From NCBI RefSeq assembly GCF_041081105.1, contig NZ_CP163528.1, positions 3,224,001-3,288,000 on the forward strand: a stretch of 64,000 nt of DNA, in the 5' to 3' direction. Source of the stretch: Promicromonospora sp. Populi. Lineage in GTDB: Bacteria > Actinomycetota > Actinomycetes > Actinomycetales > Cellulomonadaceae. Shown here one piece after another: positions 34,348-45,882 of the stretch. Made by a program: the position numbers and the translations under genes. The notes below the pieces were generated by a model that saw only the letters and a program-made list of their open reading frames with translations, had not been told where the DNA came from and did no database searches. How positions within the stretch are numbered: position 1 is the first letter of the stretch; each line of letters opens with the position of its first letter.

Positions 34348-35112
34348 TCAGGTCCAGCGGAAGAGCCGTACGCCGAGGGGGAACAGAACGGCGGTCCACG
34401 CGACCAGCACGAGCACCTGCGCGAGCGGAAAACCTTCGTTGCCGAACCAGCCGATCGTCAGCCCCTGGGCCGCCGCACCGAGCGGCAGGTAGAGGCCGAT
34501 CTGCTCCATCCAGTCGGGCATGATCGGCAGCGGCACCCACACCCCGGAGAACATCAGGGACGGGAAGTAGATCAGCATGCCCAGGCCCGACGCCGTAGTC
34601 CCCTTCTCGGCGCGCGCGGCAACGAGCAGCCCGAGGGAGAACATGGCGGTGGTCGAGAGCACGAGGACGAGCAGGACGATCAGCGGGTCGGCCGCGAACG
34701 GGACGCCCAGGATCAGCATGCCGCCCACCACCGCTGCGCTGGCCGACACGATCAGCGCCAGCACGTTGATCACCATGTGCGCGCCGATCAGGTTCTGCGG
34801 CGGCATCGGCGTGGTCGCAAGCCGCTTCAGGATGCCCTTCTCCCGGAACGTGGCGAACTGCACGGGCATGGTGGTCAGCGCGATCGTCCCGACGGCCAGG
34901 GCGATGACCGTGGGCAGGTAGCTGGTGATGCCCGGAGCCTCGTTCCACGGCGGCGGGGCGTCGATCATCGGCTCCTGGAAGCCGGGGATGGCGAGCCCGA
35001 GGCCGAGCAGCAGCACGCTCGGGAAGATCAGCGCGAAGAACACGGCGCTCGGCTCCCGCAGCCACACCTTGAGCTCGGTGCCAAGCAGCGTGCCGAATCC
35101 ACGGGACCTCAT
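34348..35112 (-). CDS. ABC-2 type transporter permease
   Basis: About 254 residues with six membrane helices, typical of ABC-2 exporters. It begins LLGTELKVWLREPSAVFFALIFP, followed by an extracellular loop with PPPWNEAPGITSYLP and the FREKGILKRLATTPM cytoplasmic stretch. The ATG overlaps the stop of the partner ATPase gene (ATGA). The pair probably exports a drug, lipid or peptide, as for similar exporters; the substrate is unknown. Confidence 0.88.
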   Translation of the reverse strand: MRSRGFGTLLGTELKVWLREPSAVFFALIFPSVLLLGLGLAIPGFQEPMIDAPPPWNEAPGITSYLPTVIALAVGTIALTTMPVQFATFREKGILKRLATTPMPPQNLIGAHMVINVLALIVSASAAVVGGMLILGVPFAADPLIVLLVLVLSTTAMFSLGLLVAARAEKGTTASGLGMLIYFPSLMFSGVWVPLPIMPDWMEQIGLYLPLGAAAQGLTIGWFGNEGFPLAQVLVLVAWTAVLFPLGVRLFRWT

Positions 35113-36092
35113 GCCGCCACCTCCTCGTTCTCCGTTGCGCGGTACTGGCGGCCGGTAACCTGCACGAACACGTCTTCCAGGGTCCGTTCGACGGTGCGTA
35201 CGTCGTCTGGCACGAGGTCGGCGGCGGCGAGCGCCTGCACAACGGCGAACAGGACCTTGGCCGTGCCCGTCACCTCGATCTCGTCCCCTGCCTGCACGAC
35301 GGCGGTGACGTTGTCGTCGGTGGCGGCGAGGGCGGTGAGCAGCTGGGTGGCCCGCCCGCGGGCGCCGGCGTCGGCGAACCGGAGACGGACGCCGCGGTCG
35401 TCGTCGAGCCCCGCGATCAGGGCGGACGGCGTTCCCTCGGCGACCACGTAGCCGCCGTCGATCACGACGAGCCGGTCGCAGAGCCGTTCGGCCTCGTCCA
35501 TGAAGTGGGTGACCAGCAGCACGGTGACCCCGGAGTCCCGGACCCGCTCCACGAGGTCCCAGGTCGCACGCCGGGCGGCCGGGTCGAGGCCCGTGGTCAG
35601 CTCGTCGAGGATCGCGACCTGCGGTTTGCCGACCAGCGCGAGCGCGATGGACAGCCGCTGCTTCTGCCCGCCGGACAGCTTGCCGAACTGCTGGTTGCGG
35701 TGCGGGGTCAGGTCGAGCAGGTCCAGGAGCTCTTTCGCGTCCGCGCGGCGGGCGTAGAACGAGCCGAAGACGTCGAGCGCCTCGGCGACGGTGATCCTGT
35801 CGTGCAGCGCGGCTTCCTGGAGCTGCACGCCGATGTCCTCGCGGACGGAGGTGGGGTCGGCCTGCGGGTCGTGTCCGAGGACGCGGACCGAGCCGCCGTC
35901 GGCGTGCCGCAGCCCCGCGAGGCACTCGACGGTGGTGGTCTTGCCGGCCCCGTTGGGGCCGAGGATCCCGAAGATCTCACCGGCCGCGATCTGGAAGGAC
36001 ACGTCGGCTACCGCGTTCTTGGGGGGTGCGCCGCGACCGGCGCCGGGGTAGGTCTTGCGGAGGTGGCTCACCTCCACGACTGGGGAAGTCAT
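35109..36092 (-). CDS. ABC transporter ATP-binding protein
   Basis: The 327-residue protein has Walker A GPNGAGKTT, signature LSGGQKQRLS, Walker B VAILDELTTGLD and the switch His in LLVTHFMDEAERL. A C-terminal domain of about 100 residues, found in DrrA/CcmA-type exporters, follows. It drives the ABC-2 permease encoded directly downstream. It is the fifth gene of the GntR-led operon. Confidence 0.92.
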   Translation of the reverse strand: MTSPVVEVSHLRKTYPGAGRGAPPKNAVADVSFQIAAGEIFGILGPNGAGKTTTVECLAGLRHADGGSVRVLGHDPQADPTSVREDIGVQLQEAALHDRITVAEALDVFGSFYARRADAKELLDLLDLTPHRNQQFGKLSGGQKQRLSIALALVGKPQVAILDELTTGLDPAARRATWDLVERVRDSGVTVLLVTHFMDEAERLCDRLVVIDGGYVVAEGTPSALIAGLDDDRGVRLRFADAGARGRATQLLTALAATDDNVTAVVQAGDEIEVTGTAKVLFAVVQALAAADLVPDDVRTVERTLEDVFVQVTGRQYRATENEEVAA

Positions 36093-36119
36093 GGGTGCTC
36101 CTTCTGGGGGTAGGTCGGG

Positions 36120-36896
36120 TCAGGTGGGACGCACGGGGGCGTTGCGCAGCAGGGCATGAAGCACTACGGCGGCCAGGAGGACGGCAAGCGCCGCTCCGCC
36201 GACGCCGAGGAGTGTGGTCATGAGCCCCTCGGACGGGGGCACTTCCGCGTGGTCGATGTCGGGGCGGAGCTCGACGTTGGCGAGGGCGCCCAGCACGCCG
36301 GTACGGGTAGCGACGTCGACGAGCGCGGCGGGCAGCAGGAGCGGGATCATCAGGAGCGTGCCCCAGGCCCTGGTTCGCAGGTACCCGGCGGCGACACATG
36401 CCCCGACCAGGATGTACGTGGTGATCACGAGGGACTCGGCGACCGCCGTGCCGAGCACGGCCACGGGCGAGTCGAACGGGAGGGCGCCCAGCCTGCGCCA
36501 GGTCATCCCGAGCGCCGTGCTCAGCTCGCGCTCGCCCAGCAGGGCGAGCGTGGTCACGACGCCGAAACCCGCGCCGACGACGAGCGAGCCGCGCAGCGTC
36601 CCCTCGAACAGGGAGCGGCGGCTGCCGCCGGCCGCCACATGGAGCGCCAGGATCGCGACCGACGCGGCGACGCCGAGCCAGATCACGGGCCAGCGCGACG
36701 AGCCGATGGTGGCGTCGAAGGCGCTGATCTCCAGGTCGTTGCCCGTGGCGGCGTTCCCGACGGTGATCGCGACGGCGTACACCGCGTAGACGGCCCAGAA
36801 CCAGACCCCGACGACGACGCCGGCCCGGCGCAGCCTCCGGTCCACGGCGGCGACGCCGCGCAGGTGTCTGGTCCGGACGTGCTCGGCGCGGCTCAT
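36120..36896 (-). CDS. Membrane protein of the GntR-ABC operon (first of two paralogues)
   Basis: About 258 residues with six hydrophobic segments, a VWFWAVYAVYAVAIT helix near the N-terminus and an LHVAAGGSRRSLFEGTLRGSLV segment. The next gene (36938-37729) encodes a clear paralogue (LHVAAGGTRRAFAIGTVRGALV), so the pair arose by duplication. It may form the membrane part for the ATPase at 37726-38673. ATG at 36896 has AGGAG 7 bases upstream; ATG at 36935 is the alternative. Confidence 0.7.
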   Translation of the reverse strand: MSRAEHVRTRHLRGVAAVDRRLRRAGVVVGVWFWAVYAVYAVAITVGNAATGNDLEISAFDATIGSSRWPVIWLGVAASVAILALHVAAGGSRRSLFEGTLRGSLVVGAGFGVVTTLALLGERELSTALGMTWRRLGALPFDSPVAVLGTAVAESLVITTYILVGACVAAGYLRTRAWGTLLMIPLLLPAALVDVATRTGVLGALANVELRPDIDHAEVPPSEGLMTTLLGVGGAALAVLLAAVVLHALLRNAPVRPT

Positions 36897-36937
36897 CGCT
36901 GTCTCCTCGACGGTCGGTGTTGTCATCGTCATCACCC

Positions 36938-37729
36938 TCAGACCGCCGGCCGCAGCGGGATCGAGCGCAGCGGCGTGCCGAACAGCCAGCCCGCCAGCGC
37001 TACCGTCGCGAGCCCGCCGGCCAGGCCCAGCACGATGCCCAGGGCGCCGCCGGGCAGGTTCTCAGGCCCTACGACCGCGGCCGTGACGCCGGAGTGCATC
37101 ACCAGGTCGACCAGCGCCGCCGGGACCAGCGCGACGACGACGTACGCCGTGCCCCGCAGCGTGCCGAGGCGGTAGTAGCCGGCCGCGATCGCAGCGCCCA
37201 CCAGGTAGTAGGTGGCCACGACCAGCGTGTCGGTCACGACCCCCAGCGCGATACCCGCGAAGCCGTCCACCGGCAGCCCGAAAGCACGCGACCAGGACAG
37301 GCCGAGCGCACCGAACAGGGCACGCTCACCGACCAGGTAGACCGCGGACACCAGGGCCATCAGCACGCCACCAACCAGGGCGCCGCGCACCGTGCCGATC
37401 GCGAACGCCCTGCGTGTGCCGCCCGCGGCGACGTGCAGCCGCAGGTACGTGGCCGGGACGACGATGCCCAGCACCAGCACGAACCAGCGTGAGCTTCCGC
37501 CCATCTGCGCGTCGAGCACACCCTCGTCCATCCCGGAGCCGAACCGCACCTGGGCCAGGATGATCGTCACGGCCACGACCGTGAAGATCACCCAGTACCA
37601 GACGCCGATCGTGCGGACGACCCGGATCGTGACCCCGGCCGCCCGCCGGACGGCACGCGCATCGGCCTCACGGACCAGGTTCTCCCGGCCGGCGACCGCG
37701 GCGACCGCACTGGTGGTCGTGGCACTCAT
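36938..37729 (-). CDS. Membrane protein of the GntR-ABC operon (second paralogue)
   Basis: The product has 263 residues with six membrane segments. WYWVIFTVVAVTIILAQVRF is the first helix, and RLHVAAGGTRRAFAIGTVRG is shared with the neighbouring paralogue. Its start overlaps the stop of the upstream ATPase gene by ATGA. No permease motif is recognisable. Coupling to a YtrB-like ATPase suggests the membrane subunit of an exporter. Confidence 0.72.
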   Translation of the reverse strand: MSATTTSAVAAVAGRENLVREADARAVRRAAGVTIRVVRTIGVWYWVIFTVVAVTIILAQVRFGSGMDEGVLDAQMGGSSRWFVLVLGIVVPATYLRLHVAAGGTRRAFAIGTVRGALVGGVLMALVSAVYLVGERALFGALGLSWSRAFGLPVDGFAGIALGVVTDTLVVATYYLVGAAIAAGYYRLGTLRGTAYVVVALVPAALVDLVMHSGVTAAVVGPENLPGGALGIVLGLAGGLATVALAGWLFGTPLRSIPLRPAV

Positions 37730-38673
37730 GACTGCACGCTCCGCGGGCCGGTCAGTCGAACGAAGAGGTCCTGTACCGGCACGGAGCCCACCTCGACGCC
37801 GGCCCCTCGAGCCGCGGCCAGCTCGTCGTCGTCGAGCGCGCCCTCCAGCGTGACCTGGACGGTCGCGCCGAGCTGCTGGCGGTGCAGCACCCGGCGGCCG
37901 GCCGCGATCTGCTCCACGGCGTCCTTCGGCCCGGTGAGGCTGAAACCGCGGGCCCGCATCTCGTCGGCGGGCTCCGCCAGGAGCACCCGGCCGCGGTCGA
38001 TGACGATGACGTCCTCGAAGAGCCGCTCGACCTCCTCGACCAGGTGGCTGGAGAGCAGGATCGTGCGCGGGTGCTCGGCGTAGTCGGCGAGAAGCTCGTC
38101 GTAGAACGCGTACCGCGTGGGTGCGTCCATGCCGAGGTACACCTCGTCGAAGATGGTCAGCGGCGCACGCGTGGCCAGGCCGATGGTGGCCCCGACCGCT
38201 GACCGCTTGCCGCGCGACAGCGCCGACGGGTTCTTGCGGACGTCGACCTCGAACAGGTCCAGCAGGCGCTCCGCCGTCTCGGCGCTCCAGTCGGGCCGCA
38301 TGTCGGCGTAGTACTTGAGCGAGGTGGAGACCTTCTCGTCGTTCATCAGGTCGCCGCTCTCCCGCACGAGCTGGGTGCCCGAGGTGATCCACGGGTTCTC
38401 CCACGGATCCTCCTGCGCGCCCTCCGGCCCGACGACGACGGTTCCGCTCGTTGGGCGCGTGAACGCCGCGAGCAGCGAGAGCATCGTCGTCTTGCCCGCG
38501 CCGTTGCGGCCGAGCACCCCGGTGATGGCTCCGGGCCGGATAGCGACCGTGGCACCGTCGAGCGCGGTGCTGGCGTCGTCCTTGACCAGGGTGCCGTTGG
38601 GCAGCATCCTGCGGCCCTTGCCGAAGCGGACTACGACGTCGTCCAGCCGGGCTCCGAATGGTGCGGTCGTCAT
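37726..38673 (-). CDS. ABC transporter ATP-binding protein (YtrB-like)
   Basis: About 315 residues. Walker A is GRNGAGKTTML and Walker B is LTIFDEVYLGMD. The signature is LSRGKRSAVG in place of LSGGQ, as in YtrB-type and other exporter ATPases encoded beside GntR/YtrA regulators. The C-terminal part (residues 210-315) has no ATPase motif. It overlaps both the GntR gene and the membrane-protein gene by four bases. Confidence 0.88.
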   Translation of the reverse strand: MTTAPFGARLDDVVVRFGKGRRMLPNGTLVKDDASTALDGATVAIRPGAITGVLGRNGAGKTTMLSLLAAFTRPTSGTVVVGPEGAQEDPWENPWITSGTQLVRESGDLMNDEKVSTSLKYYADMRPDWSAETAERLLDLFEVDVRKNPSALSRGKRSAVGATIGLATRAPLTIFDEVYLGMDAPTRYAFYDELLADYAEHPRTILLSSHLVEEVERLFEDVIVIDRGRVLLAEPADEMRARGFSLTGPKDAVEQIAAGRRVLHRQQLGATVQVTLEGALDDDELAAARGAGVEVGSVPVQDLFVRLTGPRSVQS

Positions 38674-39038
38674 GACTCCTCCTCGGTTCTCGTGCCCACG
38701 ACGTAGGCGATGACCTCGTCGGTGGAGATGCCGAGGATGTCCGCCTGCTGCAGAGCCGGGGCCAGGACCTCCTCGAAGTAGCTCTTGCGGTGTTCGTCCA
38801 GGAGACGTTCCCTGGCGCCCGGTGCCACGAACATCCCCAGACCGCGGCGCTTGTAGAGCACGCCCTCGTCGACCAGCCCCGCGAACGCCTTCTGCGCGGT
38901 GGCCGGGTTGATGCGGAACGTCGTCGCGAACTGCGTGGTGGACATGACCTGCTCCTCCTCCTTCAGCTCACCGGCGAGCACCTGCGCGCGGATCATCTGC
39001 GCGATCTGGAGGTAGATCGGCTCGGGTCCGTCGAACAC
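38670..39038 (-). CDS. GntR-family regulator, YtrA subfamily
   Basis: The 122-residue protein consists of a winged helix (PIYLQIAQMIRAQVLAGELK, QFATTFRINPATAQKAFAGL, GVLYKRRGLGMFVAPGAR) and a short helical tail of about 45 residues. That length is typical of the YtrA subfamily, which represses linked ABC transporter operons. An inverted repeat lies just upstream of the start. It is the first gene of a six- or seven-gene minus-strand operon. Confidence 0.9.
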   Translation of the reverse strand: MFDGPEPIYLQIAQMIRAQVLAGELKEEEQVMSTTQFATTFRINPATAQKAFAGLVDEGVLYKRRGLGMFVAPGARERLLDEHRKSYFEEVLAPALQQADILGISTDEVIAYVVGTRTEEES

Positions 39039-39056
39039 AGGCTCACCCCCTTCGTT

Positions 39057-39080
39057 GGTTCGTTACTTGACTAATGAACC
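39057..39080. promoter_or_regulatory. Inverted-repeat operator before the GntR gene
   Basis: GGTTCGTTA, six bases, TAATGAACC: eight of nine positions match as an inverted repeat. It starts 19 bases upstream of the GntR start codon and is the likely autoregulatory site. Confidence 0.6.
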
Positions 39081-39120
39081 ATACCAAGGACCGGATGCGC
39101 AAGCACTTTGTCGAGACAGA

Positions 39121-39169
39121 ACGAGGGGCGGGGCAGCGTGCGTGATGCGCACACTCCCCCGCCCCTCGT
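39121..39169 (-). terminator. Strong terminator after asd
   Basis: ACGAGGGGCGGGG (39121-39133) pairs with CCCCGCCCCTCGT (39157-39169), with an inner GTGCG/CGCAC stem. On the minus strand TTCTGTC follows. It lies between the asd stop and the GntR promoter. Confidence 0.75.
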
Positions 39170-39183
39170 GGCGGACGGCCAGG

Positions 39184-41563
<2,380 letters not shown>

Positions 41564-41687
41564 GCGCCTGCCTTCCGTTGCCGGCCTCCGTCTGTCTCAA
41601 CGGCCCGCCGGATGGTTGGGTTTGCGGCTCGATCGTACGCCGGGGCCTGGCCGCTCCCCAGGGCGTTCCGCGGAGTGAGAGTGAGGG

Positions 41688-42461
41688 TCAGGCGAAGAAC
41701 ACGTCCCAGGCCAGGCGGGCGATCAGGGCGCCGACCACGATCACGAAGACCACGCGGACGAACTTCGAGCCCTTGGCCACCGCCATCCGTGCGCCGATGT
41801 AGGCGCCGATCAGGTTGGCGACGCCCAGACCGAGGCCGAGCGTCCAGATGACGGCGCCGCTCGGGACGAAGAAGATGAGCGCGCCCAGGTTGGTCGCGAA
41901 GTTGACGATCTTCGCTATGGCCGACGCCGGGAGGAACGAGTACCCGAGGGCGCTCACCAGGCTGATCACCAGGAACGTGCCCGTGCCGGGGCCGAGCAGC
42001 CCGTCGTACGCGCCGATGAGCAGGCCGATCACGGCGGCGATCCGCTTGTGCCCGTTGCCGACCCAGCGCAGGTTGTCGTGGCTGCCGACGTTGGGCTTGA
42101 GCAGCGTCCAGGTCAGCACACCGACGAGCACCAGAAGGATGATCGGCCTGAAAAGCTGGTCCGGAATGTGTGATGCGCCTATCGCGCCGCCGAACGCGCC
42201 GCCCAGGGCGGCGAGCGCCATCCAGCCCGCGGTGCGCAGGTCCGGCTGGACCCGCCGGTAGTAGGTGATGGCGCTGGTGGAGGTGCCCATGATGCTGCCG
42301 AGCTTGTTCGTGGCCAGGGCCTGCACGGGGCTGATCCCGGGGACGAGCAGCAGTGCGGGCAGCTGGATCAGGCCTCCGCCGCCGACGACGGCGTCGACCC
42401 ACCCTGCCGCGAGACCGGCGAGCAGGAGCAGAACGATGGTGAGCAGATCAAGTTCGGGCAC
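41688..42461 (-). CDS. TauE/SafE family membrane protein
   Basis: About 257 residues with eight membrane helices. The N-terminal repeat WVDAVVGGGGLIQLPALLL and the second-half GAYDGLLGPGTGTFLVISLV are the two inverted repeats of the family. Members are proposed to export sulfite, sulfonates or other anions; the substrate here is unknown. It stands 124 bases upstream of lysC and is divergent from recR. Confidence 0.88.
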   Translation of the reverse strand: MPELDLLTIVLLLLAGLAAGWVDAVVGGGGLIQLPALLLVPGISPVQALATNKLGSIMGTSTSAITYYRRVQPDLRTAGWMALAALGGAFGGAIGASHIPDQLFRPIILLVLVGVLTWTLLKPNVGSHDNLRWVGNGHKRIAAVIGLLIGAYDGLLGPGTGTFLVISLVSALGYSFLPASAIAKIVNFATNLGALIFFVPSGAVIWTLGLGLGVANLIGAYIGARMAVAKGSKFVRVVFVIVVGALIARLAWDVFFA

Positions 42462-42538
42462 TGGTGCATTGTGCTTGAACCGCGCGAGCGTGCTGGCGCC
42501 CGCCCGGATGTCGGTGTCGACCCGTAGGGTGATCTCTT

Positions 42539-43162
42539 GTGTACGAAGGCGCTGTCCAAGACCTGATCGACGAGCTCGGCCGGCTTCCCGGCGTCGGGCC
42601 CAAGAGCGCGCAACGCATCGCGTTCCACCTGCTCGCGACCGACAACCATGAGGTCAAGCGGCTGGTCGACGCGCTCACCGAGGTGAAGCTGCGCGTGCGG
42701 TTCTGCGACCTCTGCGGCAACGTGGCCGAGGCCGAGCGCTGCCGCATCTGCCTCGACCCGCGGCGTAGCGACGACGTGATCTGTGTGGTGGAGGAGCCCA
42801 AGGACGTGGTCGCCATCGAGCGCACCCGGGAGTTCCGCGGTCGGTATCACGTGCTCGGCGGGGCCATCAATCCCATCGAGAACATCGGCCCGGACGACCT
42901 GCGCATCAGCGAGCTCCTGGCCCGCCTCGCGGACGGGAGGGTGCAGGAGGTCATCCTCGCTACCGACCCCAACGTCGAGGGAGAGGCCACGGCGACCTAT
43001 CTTTCCCGACTGATGGGTCACATGGAAATTACTGTCTCGCGGCTGGCCTCGGGTCTCCCCGTTGGGGGAGACTTGGAGTACGCGGACGAGGTGACGCTCG
43101 GTCGCGCGTTCGAAGGCCGCCGCGTCGTCGCCAACAACAAGAGCCTCGGCAACAACAAGTAG
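42539..43162 (+). CDS. recR: Recombination protein RecR
   Basis: The 207-residue protein has a helix-hairpin-helix ([20 protein letters not shown]), a zinc finger with [16 protein letters not shown], and a Toprim domain ([14 protein letters not shown]). The C-terminal [19 protein letters not shown] is typical. RecR loads RecA with RecF and RecO at gaps. GTG at 42539 is used. In most actinobacteria dnaX and ybaB come just before it; here dnaX is about 11 kb away on the other strand and no ybaB is seen. Confidence 0.96.
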   Translation: MYEGAVQDLIDELGRLPGVGPKSAQRIAFHLLATDNHEVKRLVDALTEVKLRVRFCDLCGNVAEAERCRICLDPRRSDDVICVVEEPKDVVAIERTREFRGRYHVLGGAINPIENIGPDDLRISELLARLADGRVQEVILATDPNVEGEATATYLSRLMGHMEITVSRLASGLPVGGDLEYADEVTLGRAFEGRRVVANNKSLGNNK

Positions 43163-43173
43163 GTGGGATCACG

Positions 43174-43743
43174 ATGAGTGAGATAGCCCCCGGTTCGGAC
43201 CTCAGCGAGGTCGCAGACCAGGTGTCCGCACAGGCACGGACGTTCCTGTCGACGGTGACCCAGGTGGCGTCCGGAGGGATGCCGGGAGCGGAGCTGTCGC
43301 TGCTGGTCCTCGCGTCGTCCGACCTGCTCGCCGCGGGGGCGCGGCTCGCCGCGATCGTGGATGTGGTGCCGAAGGAGCGCTACGAGCCCGACGCCGGCCC
43401 CGACACCGACCTGGACCCGCTGCGCGAGGCCCTGTCCAAGATGTTCGACGGGTTCGACGACTACACCGAGGTAGTGGACCCGGTGCTGGGCGAGGATGTG
43501 GGCTCGGCGTCGCTGTCGGGTGACCTCGCGTGTGTCGCCGAAGCGCTGGCCAAGGGCCTGCAGCACTACGACAGCGGCCACGAGGTCGAGGCCCTGTGGT
43601 GGTGGCAGTTCTCCTACTTCTCGCTGTGGGGCGAGCGCGCGGCGTCGGCCCTGCGCGTGCTGCAGGTGCTGCTGGCGCACGTACGCCTGGACGTGGAGGA
43701 CGACGTCGCCGCCGAGGCGGAGTACGACGCCCTCCACTCCTGA
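43174..43743 (+). CDS. DUF5063 family protein
   Basis: The 189-residue, largely helical and acidic protein follows recR after 11 bases, the usual position for DUF5063 in actinobacteria. Typical segments are LSLLVLASSDLLAAGARLA, ALAKGLQHYDSGHEVEALWW and WQFSYFSLWGERAASALR. Its function is unknown. The link to recR suggests a DNA-repair or housekeeping role, which is inference. It converges on an ABC permease gene. Confidence 0.88.
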   Translation: MSEIAPGSDLSEVADQVSAQARTFLSTVTQVASGGMPGAELSLLVLASSDLLAAGARLAAIVDVVPKERYEPDAGPDTDLDPLREALSKMFDGFDDYTEVVDPVLGEDVGSASLSGDLACVAEALAKGLQHYDSGHEVEALWWWQFSYFSLWGERAASALRVLQVLLAHVRLDVEDDVAAEAEYDALHS

Positions 43744-43751
43744 CCGGACCG

Positions 43752-43773
43752 ACCCGGGTCAGGCGACCCGGGT
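43752..43773. terminator. Hairpin between convergent DUF5063 and ABC permease genes
   Basis: ACCCGGGT occurs at 43752-43759 and again at 43766-43773. The sequence is its own complement, so the copies can pair across a six-base loop. It overlaps the stop of the permease gene. Confidence 0.45.
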
Positions 43774-44907
43774 GCCCTGCGCGAGGTCCCGGGTCGGGAC
43801 CCGCAGGCGGTTCACCGCGATGACCACGCCGGCCGCACCGAGCAGCAGGTCGAACCCGAGGCCCCAGGGCCACACGAGCTGGTCGGTGACGACCACGGGT
43901 TCCACCGGGGACTCGGCGGCGGCGCTGCCGTCACCCATGACGTACCCGCTGCACCAGTCCTGCGGACCGGTGTCGCCCGTCCGGGCGTACCGGACGCCGT
44001 ACTGCAGCATCGCGAGCATGTTGCCGTCGTCGGCGAGCAGCTCCGGGTCCCCGGTGAGCGGCTGGGCATCAGCCACCACCACGAACGGGTTCGGGGCCAG
44101 GAGCCACCAGGTGCGCTCGCTATGCCAGACCTCGATCTCCTGGGTCTGCCACTCGCACTCGGGCGCCGTCGTCTCCTCCCAGGTGTACCCCGGCTCGACG
44201 TCCCAGACCCGCACGCTCTCCAGCGTGGAGGTGACCGGCACGAGGAGGCCGAACAGGATCGGCAGCACCGCGGTGATCCCGCCGATGGTGAGGTAGGTCA
44301 GCACTGCCGACCCCGACGTCTTGCCCACCAGAGCCGAGAAGCCGAGCCCGATGGCGCAGACGACGCCGAGCACCAGGGCCAGCATGAGCACGGTGGTGAG
44401 CAGCGCCAGCCAGTGCACACCGCCGCCGACCAGCGCCCGTGCGAGGAACGGGATGCTCACCACGAGGAATCCGAGCGCCGCGATCCAGGCCGCGGCAAGC
44501 TTGCCGAGCACTATCTCCGCGGGCGAGAGCAGCGTGACCTGCAGCGTCGCGAGCGTGCCTGCGTTCCGGTCACCGTTGATGGCCCCCGAGGACAGGGTGG
44601 GCGCCACCAGCAGCCCGAGGAATAGCACAAAGCCGACGACGATGCTGTAGACGGTCCCGCCGAACGACGTGTCGGGGCTGCTGCCCGCCAGAAGGCTGAA
44701 CGCCCCGGTCGTCAGCAGGGTGATCAGGCCGACCATCAGGAACCACACGATCAGCGCGGTCTTCCACCGCGTGGACCGGACCCGCTGCCGCAGCTCCAGC
44801 ACCGCTACCGTGCGCAGGCCGTGCCAGGACAGGGACCACGCGCCGCGCTCGGCGGGCACACTGCCGGCGGACGGCGCGGGCTCGACGACTTCCACGTCCA
44901 TGCTCAT
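43759..44907 (-). CDS. ABC-2 type permease with a large extracellular loop
   Basis: The 382-residue protein has membrane helices at about 45-65, 85-115, 130-190 and 200-230. A long outside segment follows (RVWDVEPGYTWEETTAPECE to the last helix near 345-365), containing several Cys and Trp. It begins with an acidic cytoplasmic stretch and a VLELRQRVRSTRWK segment typical of ABC-2 permeases. Its start overlaps the ATPase stop (ATGA). The substrate is unknown. Confidence 0.82.
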   Translation of the reverse strand: MSMDVEVVEPAPSAGSVPAERGAWSLSWHGLRTVAVLELRQRVRSTRWKTALIVWFLMVGLITLLTTGAFSLLAGSSPDTSFGGTVYSIVVGFVLFLGLLVAPTLSSGAINGDRNAGTLATLQVTLLSPAEIVLGKLAAAWIAALGFLVVSIPFLARALVGGGVHWLALLTTVLMLALVLGVVCAIGLGFSALVGKTSGSAVLTYLTIGGITAVLPILFGLLVPVTSTLESVRVWDVEPGYTWEETTAPECEWQTQEIEVWHSERTWWLLAPNPFVVVADAQPLTGDPELLADDGNMLAMLQYGVRYARTGDTGPQDWCSGYVMGDGSAAAESPVEPVVVTDQLVWPWGLGFDLLLGAAGVVIAVNRLRVPTRDLAQGTRVA

Positions 44908-45824
44908 CGTCGCTCCTCCTCAAGGGCCAGGTAGGCCTGCTCCAGCACTCCGCCCGCGGGGGCGAGGCTGGAGACGTCGATGCCCGCCTCGATCGCGGAC
45001 CTCAGCAGCGCCGCTGCTGCGGTGTCACCGGTCAGCTCGACAAGCACGCCGGAGCCCTCGGCCTCCTTGCGGTAGGCAGAGCCGTTGTTGTCCAGCCAGG
45101 CGGCGAGCGCCTCGGGGTCCAGGCCGGTCAGGCGCCACTCGCGCGGCCGGTCGGCGTCGAGGACCGACTGCGTGGCGACCGTGCGCCCGCGCGAGATGAA
45201 CACCGCGTCGTCGGCCATCTCGTCGAGCTCGGTGAGCACGTGCGAGGAGACCAGGACGGTCTTGCCCTCGGCCGCGAGCCGACGGACGAGCACCCGCAGG
45301 TCCACCCGGGAGCGCGGGTCCAGGCCGGAGGCGGGCTCGTCGAGGAGCAGGACGTCGGGGTCGTGCACCAGGGCGCGGGCCAGCCCGAGGCGCTGCTTCT
45401 GACCGCGGGACAGGACGTGCGCAGGCTGGTCGGCGAGCTCGGAGAGGTGCACGAGCTCAAGCAGCTCGCCCGCGCGGGCGGCGCCGGCCGCGGCATCGAG
45501 CCGGTACGCGGCCGCGACCGTGGTCAAGACCTCGCGCGCCGTCAGCGAGTCCCACGTGCCGAAGACGTCGGGCATCCAGCCGGTCCGGGAGCGCGTCACG
45601 TAGTTCTGGGTCACCGGGTCGGCCCCGGCGATGCGGATCGTGCCCGCGTCGGGCGCCAGCAGCCCCGCAAGCATGAGCAGGAGGGTCGTCTTGCCGGACC
45701 CGTTGGGGCCGATGAGGGCGGTGACCCGGCCTGGCGCGGCGACCAGGTCGACGTCGGCCACGGCGTGCACCGGACCGAACGAACGCCGCACGCCCTGGGC
45801 GTGAATACCACCGTCTGGTGTCAT
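44904..45824 (-). CDS. ABC transporter ATP-binding protein
   Basis: About 306 residues. Walker A is GPNGSGKTTLLLM, the signature LSRGQKQRLGLARAL and Walker B VLLLDEPASGLD, with the switch His in VLVSSHVLTELDE. The C-terminal domain (residues 215-305) is of the exporter type. It pairs with the permease encoded downstream. It starts 58 bases from the stop of the kinase-like gene and may be its own transcription unit. Confidence 0.92.
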   Translation of the reverse strand: MTPDGGIHAQGVRRSFGPVHAVADVDLVAAPGRVTALIGPNGSGKTTLLLMLAGLLAPDAGTIRIAGADPVTQNYVTRSRTGWMPDVFGTWDSLTAREVLTTVAAAYRLDAAAGAARAGELLELVHLSELADQPAHVLSRGQKQRLGLARALVHDPDVLLLDEPASGLDPRSRVDLRVLVRRLAAEGKTVLVSSHVLTELDEMADDAVFISRGRTVATQSVLDADRPREWRLTGLDPEALAAWLDNNGSAYRKEAEGSGVLVELTGDTAAAALLRSAIEAGIDVSSLAPAGGVLEQAYLALEEERR

Positions 45825-45882
45825 GCGGGGACAGTAGCGTGCCGCGCGGGCCTGCGCCGTCGCCCCCCGGGATGACGTTTGC

